Of a DNA stretch of 64,000 nucleotides, positions 33,494 through 41,815 are shown piece after piece. Each line of letters begins with the position of its first letter. Position 1 is the stretch's first letter. Location of the stretch: contig NZ_BAGN01000204.1 of the NCBI RefSeq assembly GCF_000308835.1, positions 20,459-84,458 of the forward strand. Reading direction: 5' to 3'. Under the pieces are notes generated by a model. The model did no database searches. It saw only the letters and a list, made by a program, of their open reading frames with translations, and was not told the DNA's origin. The stretch comes from Nocardia vinacea NBRC 16497 (GTDB lineage: Bacteria > Actinomycetota > Actinomycetes > Mycobacteriales > Mycobacteriaceae). Both the position numbers and the translations under genes were made by a program.

Positions 33494-34918
33494 CTACCCC
33501 GTGGCGATTTTGGAGGCCTTACGCCGGGCATCATCGGCGGCGTGCATTTCGTTTGCGTACAGCAGGCCGAAGGTGAAGCCGTTCTCGCCCCCTGCTGTGC
33601 CCGCGGTCGTAGCGGTGCGCCACAGGAATCGTGAAGATACGATTCCGTCGTTGTAGTCGCCGAGTACGCTTTGAATCTTCTTGTAGTACTTGATGTTCGG
33701 CTTCGCGCGCGGGTATTTTCCCGCGGGCTCGAGTAGTTCGGCGGCGTAGCGGGCTCGTTTGGCGGCCTTGCGGGCGCGGTGCAATGACGCCTGTCGTTGG
33801 TCGTGCAGGGCGGTCGCGAGCCGGTGATCGGCTTTGCGGGCGGCTTTGCGAGCCCGCTGCACGAGTTCACGTCTGCGAAGTCGCCTGTCGAACGGCGGGT
33901 GCGATTGCCAGGCATGCAGGGTCGCGAGCAATTCCAGGTAGCGAGTCGAGTCCATGGCCTCGGTGAGTGCGTTGCGGCTGGGCACCTGTTGGGCCAGAAT
34001 CGTCGCGTCGATGCGCGCGGCGACCGGGCCGAGGACGAGTTCGGGCGGCAGCTTGTGCACCTGGTCGGCCAGACGACGATGTTGGACGTGGCAGTCGCGC
34101 ACATCGCCGAGCAACCCCGCATACCACTTCAATTCGTCCTCGACAGCACCGATGGCGGAGCGGTCCAACAGCTTTCCGAACACGCGCAGGGTGCTGCGCA
34201 GGCGCCGCGTCGCGACGCGGGTGTCGTGGATCGGTTCCTGGCCGCGGCGCAAAGCGACGTCACCGGCGAAGATCATGTCGATCTGCGCGGTCATGTACTC
34301 ATAGATGGCGCGCTCCGCCGCAGTGTCGGTGACCGGCCCGGGCTGCGCGGGCAGCACGTGCGAGAGCTTGGAGGGGAATTCCGACCTGCGTGCGCCCGCC
34401 TCGGCGAGACTGTCCATCAGCGCCTCGGGTACAGCGTCGATCCGTGGGCCGAGTTCGACCTCGATCTCGTGCCAGGCGACGGAACTTCCCTCAGCCGGTG
34501 TCGTATCGACGATGTCGTCGTCGACTTCGACTATCAATTCGCCGTCCGGCCCGAGTACGCGGTGGCGATTCCGCAGCGTGTGAATCGTGGTGACCGCGTG
34601 CAGTGGTTTACCCAGCGCCGCGCCGATGACTACCTCGACGAACTCGGGCGGCAGTTCCTCCGAGAGCGGGGCATGCAATTCGGTGCGACCGTTCGGATGG
34701 GGAACTTTCAACTGCCAGCCGGATTCGTCGGCACCTTCCCGGCGGCGCAGGGTGAGATTGTGAGCGAGCAGATCTCGCTCGGGGGTATCGAAATAGGTGC
34801 TGGTCAATTCGACCGACGTCGTTTCGATACGACTGTCGGAGACGAGGTTGTCCAATGCCGGAAGAGAAAAGACCTCGTCGACCTCCCATTTGCTTTCACG
34901 TTCCAGTACTTCCTCCAT
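33494..34918 (-). CDS. CYTH and CHAD domain protein
   Basis: A 474-residue protein. The N-terminal CYTH (triphosphate tunnel) domain shows the LERESKWEV signature, close to the ExExK motif, followed by DTPERDLLAHNLTLRRREG with further conserved basic/acidic pairs. The C-terminal CHAD domain (about 210-470) is rich in Arg/His, with HDTRVATRRLRSTLRVF and later KAARKADHRLATALHD runs. CYTH domains hydrolyse inorganic or organic triphosphates and CHAD domains bind polyphosphate. It is convergent with the LuxR chimera gene. The start at MEEVLERE was preferred over an upstream GTG because the family begins near the ExExK motif. Its 5' side adjoins a broken TetR gene. Confidence 0.9.
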   Translation of the reverse strand: MEEVLERESKWEVDEVFSLPALDNLVSDSRIETTSVELTSTYFDTPERDLLAHNLTLRRREGADESGWQLKVPHPNGRTELHAPLSEELPPEFVEVVIGAALGKPLHAVTTIHTLRNRHRVLGPDGELIVEVDDDIVDTTPAEGSSVAWHEIEVELGPRIDAVPEALMDSLAEAGARRSEFPSKLSHVLPAQPGPVTDTAAERAIYEYMTAQIDMIFAGDVALRRGQEPIHDTRVATRRLRSTLRVFGKLLDRSAIGAVEDELKWYAGLLGDVRDCHVQHRRLADQVHKLPPELVLGPVAARIDATILAQQVPSRNALTEAMDSTRYLELLATLHAWQSHPPFDRRLRRRELVQRARKAARKADHRLATALHDQRQASLHRARKAAKRARYAAELLEPAGKYPRAKPNIKYYKKIQSVLGDYNDGIVSSRFLWRTATTAGTAGGENGFTFGLLYANEMHAADDARRKASKIATG

Positions 34919-34929
34919 GAATTGGGCGT

Positions 34930-35200
34930 TCCCGGCCCACCACACCTGAAACAGCCGACGTCGCCCTCGTCGAGACCGATCTCGTCGTGTATTCGACCGG
35001 TCTCAACCGCGCTTGCCGCCGCGCCGGACCCGTGGATGAACATCTCGATCTTGCCGCGCACGTCGGGCTCGGTGAGCATCGCCTGCCCGGTCGGCGACCG
35101 CGGCCACTGTCCTCGACCGGAACCCGTCGCTTTCGGACAACTCCCGCGCGGCGACCATCATTGCGCGGCGCGGTGCCCGGGCCTGCGTCGAACACCGGAA
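34930..35200 (-). pseudogene. Broken TetR-type regulator remnant
   Basis: On the minus strand one frame holds RRAMMVAARELSESDGF then RSRTVAAVADRAG, a recognisable TetR N-terminal HTH start (about 35081-35170). It stops making sense at the point where the recognition helix should follow. A neighbouring frame continues with LTEPDVRGKIEMFIHG and an SAVETGRIHDEIG stretch. A frameshift plus a deletion of most of the protein is the simplest reading. No intact start or full-length domain survives. Coordinates are approximate; the second part's TetR origin is less sure than the first. Confidence 0.45.
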
Positions 35201-35512
35201 ATCGGGGACGGTCGGGGTGATATCGCGATGCTGGAGCTGGGCGGCTTCACGGGCGAGCCGACTTCGCCGGTCCGCGAAATCTGTTGCGGCAGTTGTGCTT
35301 CGGTCTGAGAACTCGCCAGAACGTCCTGATCGAACATCCGAATAGGTTGCGGGCCAGGCTATCAGAGCCACGAGGCCGCAACCTACGGTATGGATCGTGA
35401 TCCAGTTCGGTAGCCGGCGAATGTCGGTATTCCGCGTGTCGGTGTGATACAGAGGGCATACTGGGCGAGCCAAAGCTGCACCGAGGAGAGACAAGACCCG
35501 GAGGGGCCCGTC

Positions 35513-35638
35513 GTGACCAGTGCGATCGTCGCTCGTGTTGCCGAAGTTGCCGAACCGCGCGCCGAACTACGCCAGACCCGCGCGGCGGCAGCGGCAGTGA
35601 AAATCCAACAAACCTGGATTACCCACTGCCCCATCTGA
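35513..35638 (+). CDS. 41-codon peptide gene with strong ribosome site
   Basis: A GTG-started frame preceded by CGGAGGGG at about seven bases. The peptide begins VTSAIVARVAEVAEPRAE, continues Ala-rich and helical, and ends VKIQQTWITHCPI. The split between an acidic helical front and a short tail with Trp, two Thr, His and Cys resembles a leader/core layout of a ribosomal peptide precursor, but no modifying enzyme is encoded nearby. It could equally be a small regulatory peptide. No family is recognised. Confidence 0.45.
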   Translation: MTSAIVARVAEVAEPRAELRQTRAAAAAVKIQQTWITHCPI

Positions 35639-35776
35639 TCTCGATCTATTCATCACGACCGGGGCGGCAACGCGTCGGTCACGGCCGCCATCGTTAGTTA
35701 TTGCCTGGCTGCATGTTTGATGTCGGCGGCGACGAATTCCAATCATTCTCGAGCTTTCTCAACTCGGAGGAAACGG

Positions 35777-36277
35777 ATGAACCCATGGACTGAGCGGCTC
35801 TCGGTCAACAGAGTCGCTGTCGTGTCCGCCTCGGTCCTGATTGCAGTGGCGGCGGTCGCATCCTTTGCGTTCGCACATCATCTGGCACGGTTGGCCGGAA
35901 CGCCATCGACCATCGCGTGGCTGTGGCCGATCGTGGTGGGCCTCACGGTCTTTCAGATCGCGTACTGCTACGTGATGGTCGGAACGTTGCCGTATCGGAC
36001 TGGAATCATCCGACTGTACTTCGGGGTTCTCCTGCTGAGCGGTGTGGCCGCGGGCGTCCTCGGAAACGCGTTCAACGCAACGGATCCCGGCGAGCTTTCG
36101 CTGACCGCCAAAGCCATCATGGGTGCGGTTCCGCCGCTGTGTCTGCTGCTGGTGGTCCTCAACACCTCGATCTTCTTGAGCGCAACCAAACCTTGGCTGC
36201 ACGGTGCGGACAATTTCTCCGGGCGTGCGGCTGCCGAAACGCCTGTCGTCGACGCGGCTGGACGTCTTCTGTCGTAG
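35777..36277 (+). CDS. DUF2637-like small membrane protein
   Basis: A 166-residue protein with four predicted membrane helices. The second section reads FAFAHHLARLAGTPSTIAWLWPIVV, matching the helix-turn pattern of actinobacterial DUF2637 proteins (SpdB2-like, often carried by conjugative elements or next to them). The ATG follows CGGAGGAAACGG, a strong ribosome site, so an upstream in-frame ATG was rejected. The C-terminal 25 residues are soluble. Function is unknown; no transfer genes are adjacent here, so a plasmid-transfer role is not supported by context. Confidence 0.65.
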   Translation: MNPWTERLSVNRVAVVSASVLIAVAAVASFAFAHHLARLAGTPSTIAWLWPIVVGLTVFQIAYCYVMVGTLPYRTGIIRLYFGVLLLSGVAAGVLGNAFNATDPGELSLTAKAIMGAVPPLCLLLVVLNTSIFLSATKPWLHGADNFSGRAAAETPVVDAAGRLLS

Positions 36278-36293
36278 CCGTCCCGTCTTCGAC

Positions 36294-36312
36294 TAGTTGC
36301 CTTGGGCAACTA
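36294..36312. promoter_or_regulatory. Probable MarR operator ahead of the MFS exporter
   Basis: TAGTTGCC and GGCAACTA are perfect eight-base arms around TTG. A further GCAACTAT half site follows some 20 bases on. The site lies about 100 bases before the exporter start, and a marR gene is the last gene of the same run, so this is a good candidate for its binding site. Confidence 0.7.
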
Positions 36313-36408
36313 ATCTGATATGGTAGCCCCGAGCAACTATCGACGGGGTCCGCGGTGAGGTCCACTCAGCGGGCAATCCGGTGCCGCGTGCACTAGCGCC
36401 ACGAGAGA

Positions 36409-38052
36409 GTGAGGCCTGCCTTGTCGCAGAATTTGCAGGACGCCGACCAGGTGAACTCCGCGCCGGACCTGAACAAGCACGCCGAGCCCGGCGCTCCGAT
36501 GACACACCGTCAGATCATGGAAACGCTGACCGGACTGCTGACCGGCATGTTCGTCGCGATCCTGTCCTCGACCATCGTGGCGAACGCGCTGCCCACGATC
36601 ATCTCCGAGCTGCATGCGGGCCAGACCGCCTACAGCTGGGTGATCACCGCGACCCTGCTCGCGATGACGGTGACCACGCCGATCTGGGGGAAACTGTCGG
36701 ATCTGGTCGACAAGAAACTTCTCGTGCAGATAAGCCTGGTCATTTTCGTCGTGGGCTCGATCATCGCGGGTCTGGCTGCCAACGCGGGACAGCTGATCGC
36801 GGCGCGGACGATTCAGGGAGTCGGCGCAGGCGGCATGACGGCGCTGACCCAGACCATCATGGCGGTCATGGTCTCGCCCCGCGAACGCGGTCGCTACGGC
36901 GGTTACATGAGCGGTCTCTTCGCCGTCGGCACCGTCGTGGGACCGCTCGTGGGCGGTGCCATTGTGGATACTTCCTGGCTGGGCTGGCGGTGGTGCTTCT
37001 TCATCGGCATCCCGATCGCGGCGGTCGCATTGGTCGTACTCCAGAAGACGATGCATCTGCCGATGGTCAAACGGCAGACGTCAGTGGACTGGCTCGGAGC
37101 GCTGCTCGTGGCCGCCGCCACCTCGTTGCTGCTGATCTGGATCTCGTTCGCCGGCGACAAGTACGCCTGGTTGTCGTGGCAGACCGGCGTGATGATCGGT
37201 GGCACAGTGGTTTTGGTCGCGCTGTTGCTGCTGACGGAGTCGAAGACGAGCGAGCCGATCATCCCGCTGTACCTGTTCGGCAATCGCACCATCGTGCTGG
37301 CCGTCGTGGGGTCCTTGGTCGCGGGTGTGGCCATGTACGCCGGCACCACCTTCCTCAGCCAGTACTTTCAACTCGCCCGGGATGCGTCACCGACCGCGGC
37401 AGGCCTGCTCACCCTGCCGATGATCTTCGGCCTGGCCATCGTGTCGATCGTGTCGGGGCGGCTGATCTCCCGGACCGGTCGCTGGAAGTTGGTCCTGGTC
37501 ATCGGCAGTGTGCTCATGGTGGTCGGTGTCACCTCATTGGGCACCGCCCGCGCCGACACACCCTACGGACTGCTGGCCGTCTACATGTTCTGCGTCGGCG
37601 CCGGAGTCGGCATGACCATGCAGAACTTGGTACTCGCCGTACAGAATCAAGTGCGCATCCACGAGATCGGCGCGGCCAGCGCGACTGTCGCGTTCATGCG
37701 ATCGCTCGGCGGCGCGATCGGTGTTGCCGCACTGGGTGCGGTCATGGCGAACAGCATCACCCACTACACCGAAACGGGTTTGGCCCGGCTGGGAATCCCC
37801 GGCAGTGGCGTTCATTCGGGTAGCAGCCTGCCGAGCTTGTCCGCGCTGTCGGCCCCGGTCCGCTCGGTAGTGGAAGACGCCTATGGACACGGCGTCGCTG
37901 ATGCTTTCCTCTGCACCGCGCCGCTGGCGGTGGTCGCGCTGATCGCTGTCCTGTTCATCCGAGAGGTCCCGCTGCGCACCACAGTTGCCCCGGACCCCGT
38001 AGCCGAAACGGCTGGGTCGCGGACCGAGGGTAAAGTCGGCACTCCTGAGTAA
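36409..38052 (+). CDS. MFS multidrug exporter, DHA2 (14-helix) type
   Basis: A 547-residue drug:H+ antiporter. It has motif C-like GLFAVGTVVGPLVGGAIVD, motif A-like GKLSDLVDKKLLVQ, and a leading TGMFVAILSSTIVANALPTI, characteristic of DHA2 (EmrB/LmrB/QacA-like). Fourteen membrane helices are expected from the length. The GTG start is used because it comes right after AGAGA in a short leader; a TTG four codons on is an alternative. A MarR gene follows 40 bases downstream and a MarR-type operator precedes it, so it is probably induced by the exported compound. Substrate is unknown. Confidence 0.92.
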   Translation: MRPALSQNLQDADQVNSAPDLNKHAEPGAPMTHRQIMETLTGLLTGMFVAILSSTIVANALPTIISELHAGQTAYSWVITATLLAMTVTTPIWGKLSDLVDKKLLVQISLVIFVVGSIIAGLAANAGQLIAARTIQGVGAGGMTALTQTIMAVMVSPRERGRYGGYMSGLFAVGTVVGPLVGGAIVDTSWLGWRWCFFIGIPIAAVALVVLQKTMHLPMVKRQTSVDWLGALLVAAATSLLLIWISFAGDKYAWLSWQTGVMIGGTVVLVALLLLTESKTSEPIIPLYLFGNRTIVLAVVGSLVAGVAMYAGTTFLSQYFQLARDASPTAAGLLTLPMIFGLAIVSIVSGRLISRTGRWKLVLVIGSVLMVVGVTSLGTARADTPYGLLAVYMFCVGAGVGMTMQNLVLAVQNQVRIHEIGAASATVAFMRSLGGAIGVAALGAVMANSITHYTETGLARLGIPGSGVHSGSSLPSLSALSAPVRSVVEDAYGHGVADAFLCTAPLAVVALIAVLFIREVPLRTTVAPDPVAETAGSRTEGKVGTPE

Positions 38053-38092
38053 CCCGTATGCTTCACGCGGTGCTGTGGAGGTGGGTAAGACG

Positions 38093-38524
38093 GTGAACGA
38101 TACGATCGACGAGATCGAGGAGCAGCTCATTGTGGCGCTGCGGCGCAGCCGCAGGACCTCGTTCGAGTCCGCGGAACGCGTCCATCCCGGTCTCGAACCC
38201 GCCGCCTACGCCTTCCTCATGCGGCTCGACGCCATCGGCCCCAGCCGTCCCAGCGACCTGGCCGGCTACTTCCGTATCGGGAAAGCCACTACCGGACGCC
38301 AACTTTCGGCACTCGAGGAACTCGGACTGATCGACCGGCAACCCGATCCGGACGACGGTCGCGCCCAGCTACTCGCACTGACCGCGCTCGGCAAAGAGCG
38401 GTTGGACGCGACCCGTGCCGCCCGCCGCCGAGTGCTGCACGATCGACTGTCGAGCTGGCCTGAATCCGACCTGGCAACACTCGCCGAACTCCTGCACCGC
38501 CTCAATGCCGAATTCGGCGACTGA
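38093..38524 (+). CDS. MarR-family regulator of the exporter
   Basis: A 143-residue winged-helix protein of normal MarR size. The DNA-binding part reads PSRPSDLAGYFRIGKATTGRQ then LSALEELGLIDRQPDPDDGRA, with the wing DPDDGRAQLLALT. The start was set at the GTG downstream of GGAGGTGGG; two upstream in-frame starts overlap that signal. It is co-directional with the MFS gene and probably represses it through the palindrome upstream. Its 3' end overlaps the convergent transporter gene by 23 bases. Confidence 0.85.
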   Translation: MNDTIDEIEEQLIVALRRSRRTSFESAERVHPGLEPAAYAFLMRLDAIGPSRPSDLAGYFRIGKATTGRQLSALEELGLIDRQPDPDDGRAQLLALTALGKERLDATRAARRRVLHDRLSSWPESDLATLAELLHRLNAEFGD

Positions 38525-39410
38525 GACCGGCACCCGCTTCGGTCCGCACCGCGGCGTGTCGCCGGGTGACGAACCAACCGACAGCGCCCGCGACCGGAAG
38601 CATGATGCCGCCGTAAACCCCTGCGGGCACACTTATTTCGGTGCTGTCGAGAACGCTGATGGCGATGGTGATGGCGATGGCACTGTTGTGGATACCGATC
38701 TCCATCGAGCAGGCTATCGCCTGGCGGATGTCGACGCCGAGCCATCGGGGGACGAAGTAGCCCACAGTCAAGCTGAGCAGGCAGAAGACAAAGGTGACCG
38801 CGCCGACGTCGAGGAGATATCCCGGCAGGTCAGCGGCACCGCTGATCACGCTTGCGGTGATGACGAGTACTAGGGTCAGCGCCGAGCCGATGCGCACCGG
38901 CCGGTTCATCCGATCGGCGAAGTCGGTGGATAGCCGCCGCACCAGCATGCCGACGATGACCGGGATCAGGATCATCGCGAACACCTGGATCACCTTGCCG
39001 AACTGCAAGCCCAGTCCGCTCGCACCGGCTTCGGGTTCGAAGTAGTCGATCGCGAAGTTCGTGATCAAGGGTGCGGTGACGACCGCGATGATCGAATTGA
39101 CGGCCGTGAGGGATACGTTGAGTGCGACATCGCCGCCGAACAGGTGACTGAGCAGGTTGGCCGTGGTACCGCCCGGCGACGACGCGAGCAGCAGCATGCC
39201 GACGGCGAGGGTTGGCGGTAGATCGAAGAGCAGGACCAGCCCGAACGCGATTGCCGGCAGCACGAGCAATTGACACGCCAGCGCGATAGCGACCGTCCTG
39301 GGTTGGCGCGCGATCCGGGTGAAATCGTCGACGCTGAGCGAAAGTCCCAGTCCGAACATGATCACGGCCAAAGCCAGTGGCAGAGCCAATGATACGAGCG
39401 GTGAGTTCAC
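38502..39410 (-). CDS. Bile acid:sodium symporter (BASS) family transporter
   Basis: A 302-residue membrane protein with about ten helices in the BASS fold. Diagnostic segments are the ALACQLLVLPAIAFGLVLL helix, ASSPGGTTANLLSHLFGGD (the conserved SPGG unwound region) and CSMEIGIHNSAIAITIA (the E-x-G-x-x-N motif). Sodium-coupled uptake of organic anions, including keto acids in some members, is the family role. It lies 94 bases downstream of the E2 gene of the dehydrogenase operon on the same strand and could supply its substrate; this is inference. The GTG start follows AAGGAA. Confidence 0.85.
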   Translation of the reverse strand: MNSPLVSLALPLALAVIMFGLGLSLSVDDFTRIARQPRTVAIALACQLLVLPAIAFGLVLLFDLPPTLAVGMLLLASSPGGTTANLLSHLFGGDVALNVSLTAVNSIIAVVTAPLITNFAIDYFEPEAGASGLGLQFGKVIQVFAMILIPVIVGMLVRRLSTDFADRMNRPVRIGSALTLVLVITASVISGAADLPGYLLDVGAVTFVFCLLSLTVGYFVPRWLGVDIRQAIACSMEIGIHNSAIAITIAISVLDSTEISVPAGVYGGIMLPVAGAVGWFVTRRHAAVRTEAGAGLSRRIRH

Positions 39411-39504
39411 CGGCGTTCCTTCGTCGCGTTGGAGTGGACGCGGAAACGGTATCCGGCCGGGGCGGTGAGGTGGTCTGGTCCTTCCGCTCAGCGAGAAGGG
39501 CCGG

Positions 39505-40779
39505 TCAGGTGATGATGCGCAAGGGGTGTTCGAGGAGTTCGGTCAACTGCTGGAGGAACCGTGCGGCGGTTGCGCCGTCGATTGCGCGGTGGTCGGCGGA
39601 GAGGGTGACGCGCAGGATACTGCGGGTGACGACCTGGGAGTTGTCGAGGCGTAGTTCGTCTTTGGCCGCGCCGACGGCGAGGATGGCGGATTCTGGCGGG
39701 TTGATGACGGCGGTGAATTGTTCGATGCCGAACATGCCGAGGTTGGAGATGGTGAAGGTGCCGCCGCTCATTTCGTCGGCGCGGAGTTTGCGGTCGCGGG
39801 CGCGTTCGGCTTTGTCGCGGGTTTCGGTGGCGATTTCGGAGACGCTCTTGCGGTCGGCGTCGCGGACGACCGGGACGAGGAGCCCAGCGGGGGTGGCGAC
39901 GGCGATGCCGAGGTGAATTCCGCGGTGCCGCAGGAGTTTGTCGTCGGCGATGGAGACGTTGACGGCGGGGTCGGTGCGCAGTGCGGTGGCGACCGCTTTG
40001 ACGAGCAGGTCGTTGACGCTGACCTTGGTTTTGCCTGCTTGTTCGAGGGTGCGATTGATCTCGGCGCGGAAGGCCAGCAGGTCGGTGACGTCGATTGCAC
40101 TGGTCAAGTAGATGTGCGGGGCCTGCTGTTTGCTCTCGGTGAGGCGTTTGGCCGAGACCTGCTGGATGGTGCTGAGCGGGATCTCGTCGTAGTCACCTGA
40201 GGGGGTCACGGATGCTACCGGCGGCGCAGTGGGAGTGGATTCGACAGCGCGGTAAGCGGATTCGACATCGTTGCGAGTGACCCGTCCGCCGGGGCCGGTG
40301 CCGGTTACGGTGGCGAGGTCGACGTCGAGTTCGCGGGCGATCTTGCGGGCCAGTGGTGAGGATTTCTTGTGAGTTCCGGTCTCCGTGGCCGCGGAAACAG
40401 TTCCCGATGTGTCGATCGGATTATGCTGTGTACCAACACTTCCCGGCGGATCGGCCGCCTGGCCCTTCGCCGTATCACTCGATGCCGCACCACTTTCGGC
40501 GGCAGCGGCGTTCGGTCCGGCAGAGCCGGCCGCTGCGGCCCCGGTTCCGTCGCCGATCAGCGCGATTGTATTGCCGATCGGGACGCGCGAGCCCGGTTCG
40601 AACAGAATCTGTTCGAGGATGCCGTCCTCGTAGGCTTCGAGTTCCATGAGGGCTTTGTCGGTTTCGATTTCGGCGAGGATATCGCCGCGGCTGATCTTGT
40701 CGCCGACCTGTTTGAGCCAGGCGACGACGACGCCTTCCTCCATGGTGTCGGACAGGCGGGGCATGATGATGTCGGGCAT
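39505..40779 (-). CDS. Dihydrolipoamide acyltransferase (E2)
   Basis: A 424-residue E2. The lipoyl domain is at the N terminus (IETDKALMELEAYEDG, lipoyl Lys about residue 44). A Ser/Ala/Pro-rich linker follows, then an E3-binding domain (SPLARKIARELDVDLATVTG, GPGGRVTRNDVE) and a catalytic domain ending in DHRAIDGATAARF with the active-site His. It transfers acyl groups from E1-bound thiamine to CoA. It is the last dehydrogenase gene, 11 bases after E1-beta. Whether the complex serves acetoin, pyruvate or branched-chain keto acids is not settled by sequence; the small size and single lipoyl domain fit acetoin dehydrogenase-like AcoC. Confidence 0.9.
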   Translation of the reverse strand: MPDIIMPRLSDTMEEGVVVAWLKQVGDKISRGDILAEIETDKALMELEAYEDGILEQILFEPGSRVPIGNTIALIGDGTGAAAAGSAGPNAAAAESGAASSDTAKGQAADPPGSVGTQHNPIDTSGTVSAATETGTHKKSSPLARKIARELDVDLATVTGTGPGGRVTRNDVESAYRAVESTPTAPPVASVTPSGDYDEIPLSTIQQVSAKRLTESKQQAPHIYLTSAIDVTDLLAFRAEINRTLEQAGKTKVSVNDLLVKAVATALRTDPAVNVSIADDKLLRHRGIHLGIAVATPAGLLVPVVRDADRKSVSEIATETRDKAERARDRKLRADEMSGGTFTISNLGMFGIEQFTAVINPPESAILAVGAAKDELRLDNSQVVTRSILRVTLSADHRAIDGATAARFLQQLTELLEHPLRIIT

Positions 40780-40790
40780 GTGAAGTCCTC

Positions 40791-41783
40791 TCAGCGGCGT
40801 CGGCCGACGGCCGCGAGTGTTTCCGCGGCGGCGGTGTAAAGGGATTCGGCGGACGGCAGCGCGATCTGCTCGAGAGTTTTGGCGTAGGGCAGCGGCACTT
40901 CCGCGGCGGCGACTCGGCGGACCGGAGCGTCGAGGTAGTCGAAGGCGCCATCGGAGATGGAGGCAGCGATTTCCGCGCCGATGCCGTAGGTGAGCCAGTC
41001 GTCTTCGGCGACCACCGCGCAGCCGGTCTTGCGTACCGAGCTGACAATGGTGTCGCGGTCCAAGGGGCGCAGGCTGCGCAGGTCGATGACCTCGGCCGAG
41101 ATCCCCTCGGTGGCCAGGCGTTCGGCGACCTGGGTGGCGATCGTCGCCATGCGCGAGTAGCCGATGAGGGTGATGTCGGTGCCCGGACGCGTGATCGCTG
41201 CCTTGCCGATCGGGACGGGCGGAAGATCCTCGGGCACTTCGCCTTTGGTGTTGTAGAGGGCGAGGTTCTCCAGGAACAGCACCGGGTCGTCGTCCTCGAT
41301 CGCGGCGCGCAGCAGTGCCCGCGCGTCGGCCGGAGTGCTGGGGGCGACAACCTTCAGTCCGGGCACGAACGCGTAATACAGCTCGATGTTCTGCGAGTGG
41401 GTGGCACCCAGTTGCTGGCCGCCGCCACCGGGAGTGCGGATGACCATCGGCACGCTGGTCTGTCCGCCGAACATGCCGTAGATCTTGGCGGCGTGGTTGA
41501 CGATCTGGTCCAGCGCCAGCAGCGAGAAGTTGATCGTCATGAGTTCCACGACGGGGCGCAGGCCGAGCATCGCGGCGCCGATGGCCGCGCCGACGAATCC
41601 CTCTTCGGCGATCGGGGTATCGCGCACCCGTTTCTCACCGAATTCGGCGAGCAGTCCGGCGGTGATCTTGTAGGAGCCTTCGAAGATGCCGATCTCTTCC
41701 CCGATGAGCAGGACGTCGTCATCGCGACGCATCTCCTCGCGCAGGGTTTCGCGCAGCGCTTCGCGATAGGTCATGACAGGCAC
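40791..41783 (-). CDS. 2-oxoacid/acetoin dehydrogenase E1 beta subunit
   Basis: A 330-residue transketolase-type beta chain, standard length. It has EEIGIFEGSYKITAGL and ERVRDTPIAEEGFVGAA-like motifs (here KRVRDTPIAEEGFVGAAIGA), followed by the ELMTINFSLLALDQI region and the C-terminal DLRSLRPLDRDTI. These regions contribute the thiamine-diphosphate glutamate and the subunit interface. With the alpha chain upstream it forms the heterotetrameric E1, which decarboxylates the substrate and reductively acylates E2. It lies 32 bases downstream of the alpha gene in the same operon. Confidence 0.92.
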   Translation of the reverse strand: MPVMTYREALRETLREEMRRDDDVLLIGEEIGIFEGSYKITAGLLAEFGEKRVRDTPIAEEGFVGAAIGAAMLGLRPVVELMTINFSLLALDQIVNHAAKIYGMFGGQTSVPMVIRTPGGGGQQLGATHSQNIELYYAFVPGLKVVAPSTPADARALLRAAIEDDDPVLFLENLALYNTKGEVPEDLPPVPIGKAAITRPGTDITLIGYSRMATIATQVAERLATEGISAEVIDLRSLRPLDRDTIVSSVRKTGCAVVAEDDWLTYGIGAEIAASISDGAFDYLDAPVRRVAAAEVPLPYAKTLEQIALPSAESLYTAAAETLAAVGRRR

Positions 41784-41815
41784 GGTGGTGTCCTCAGCGG
41801 TTGCGGGAAGTGTTT

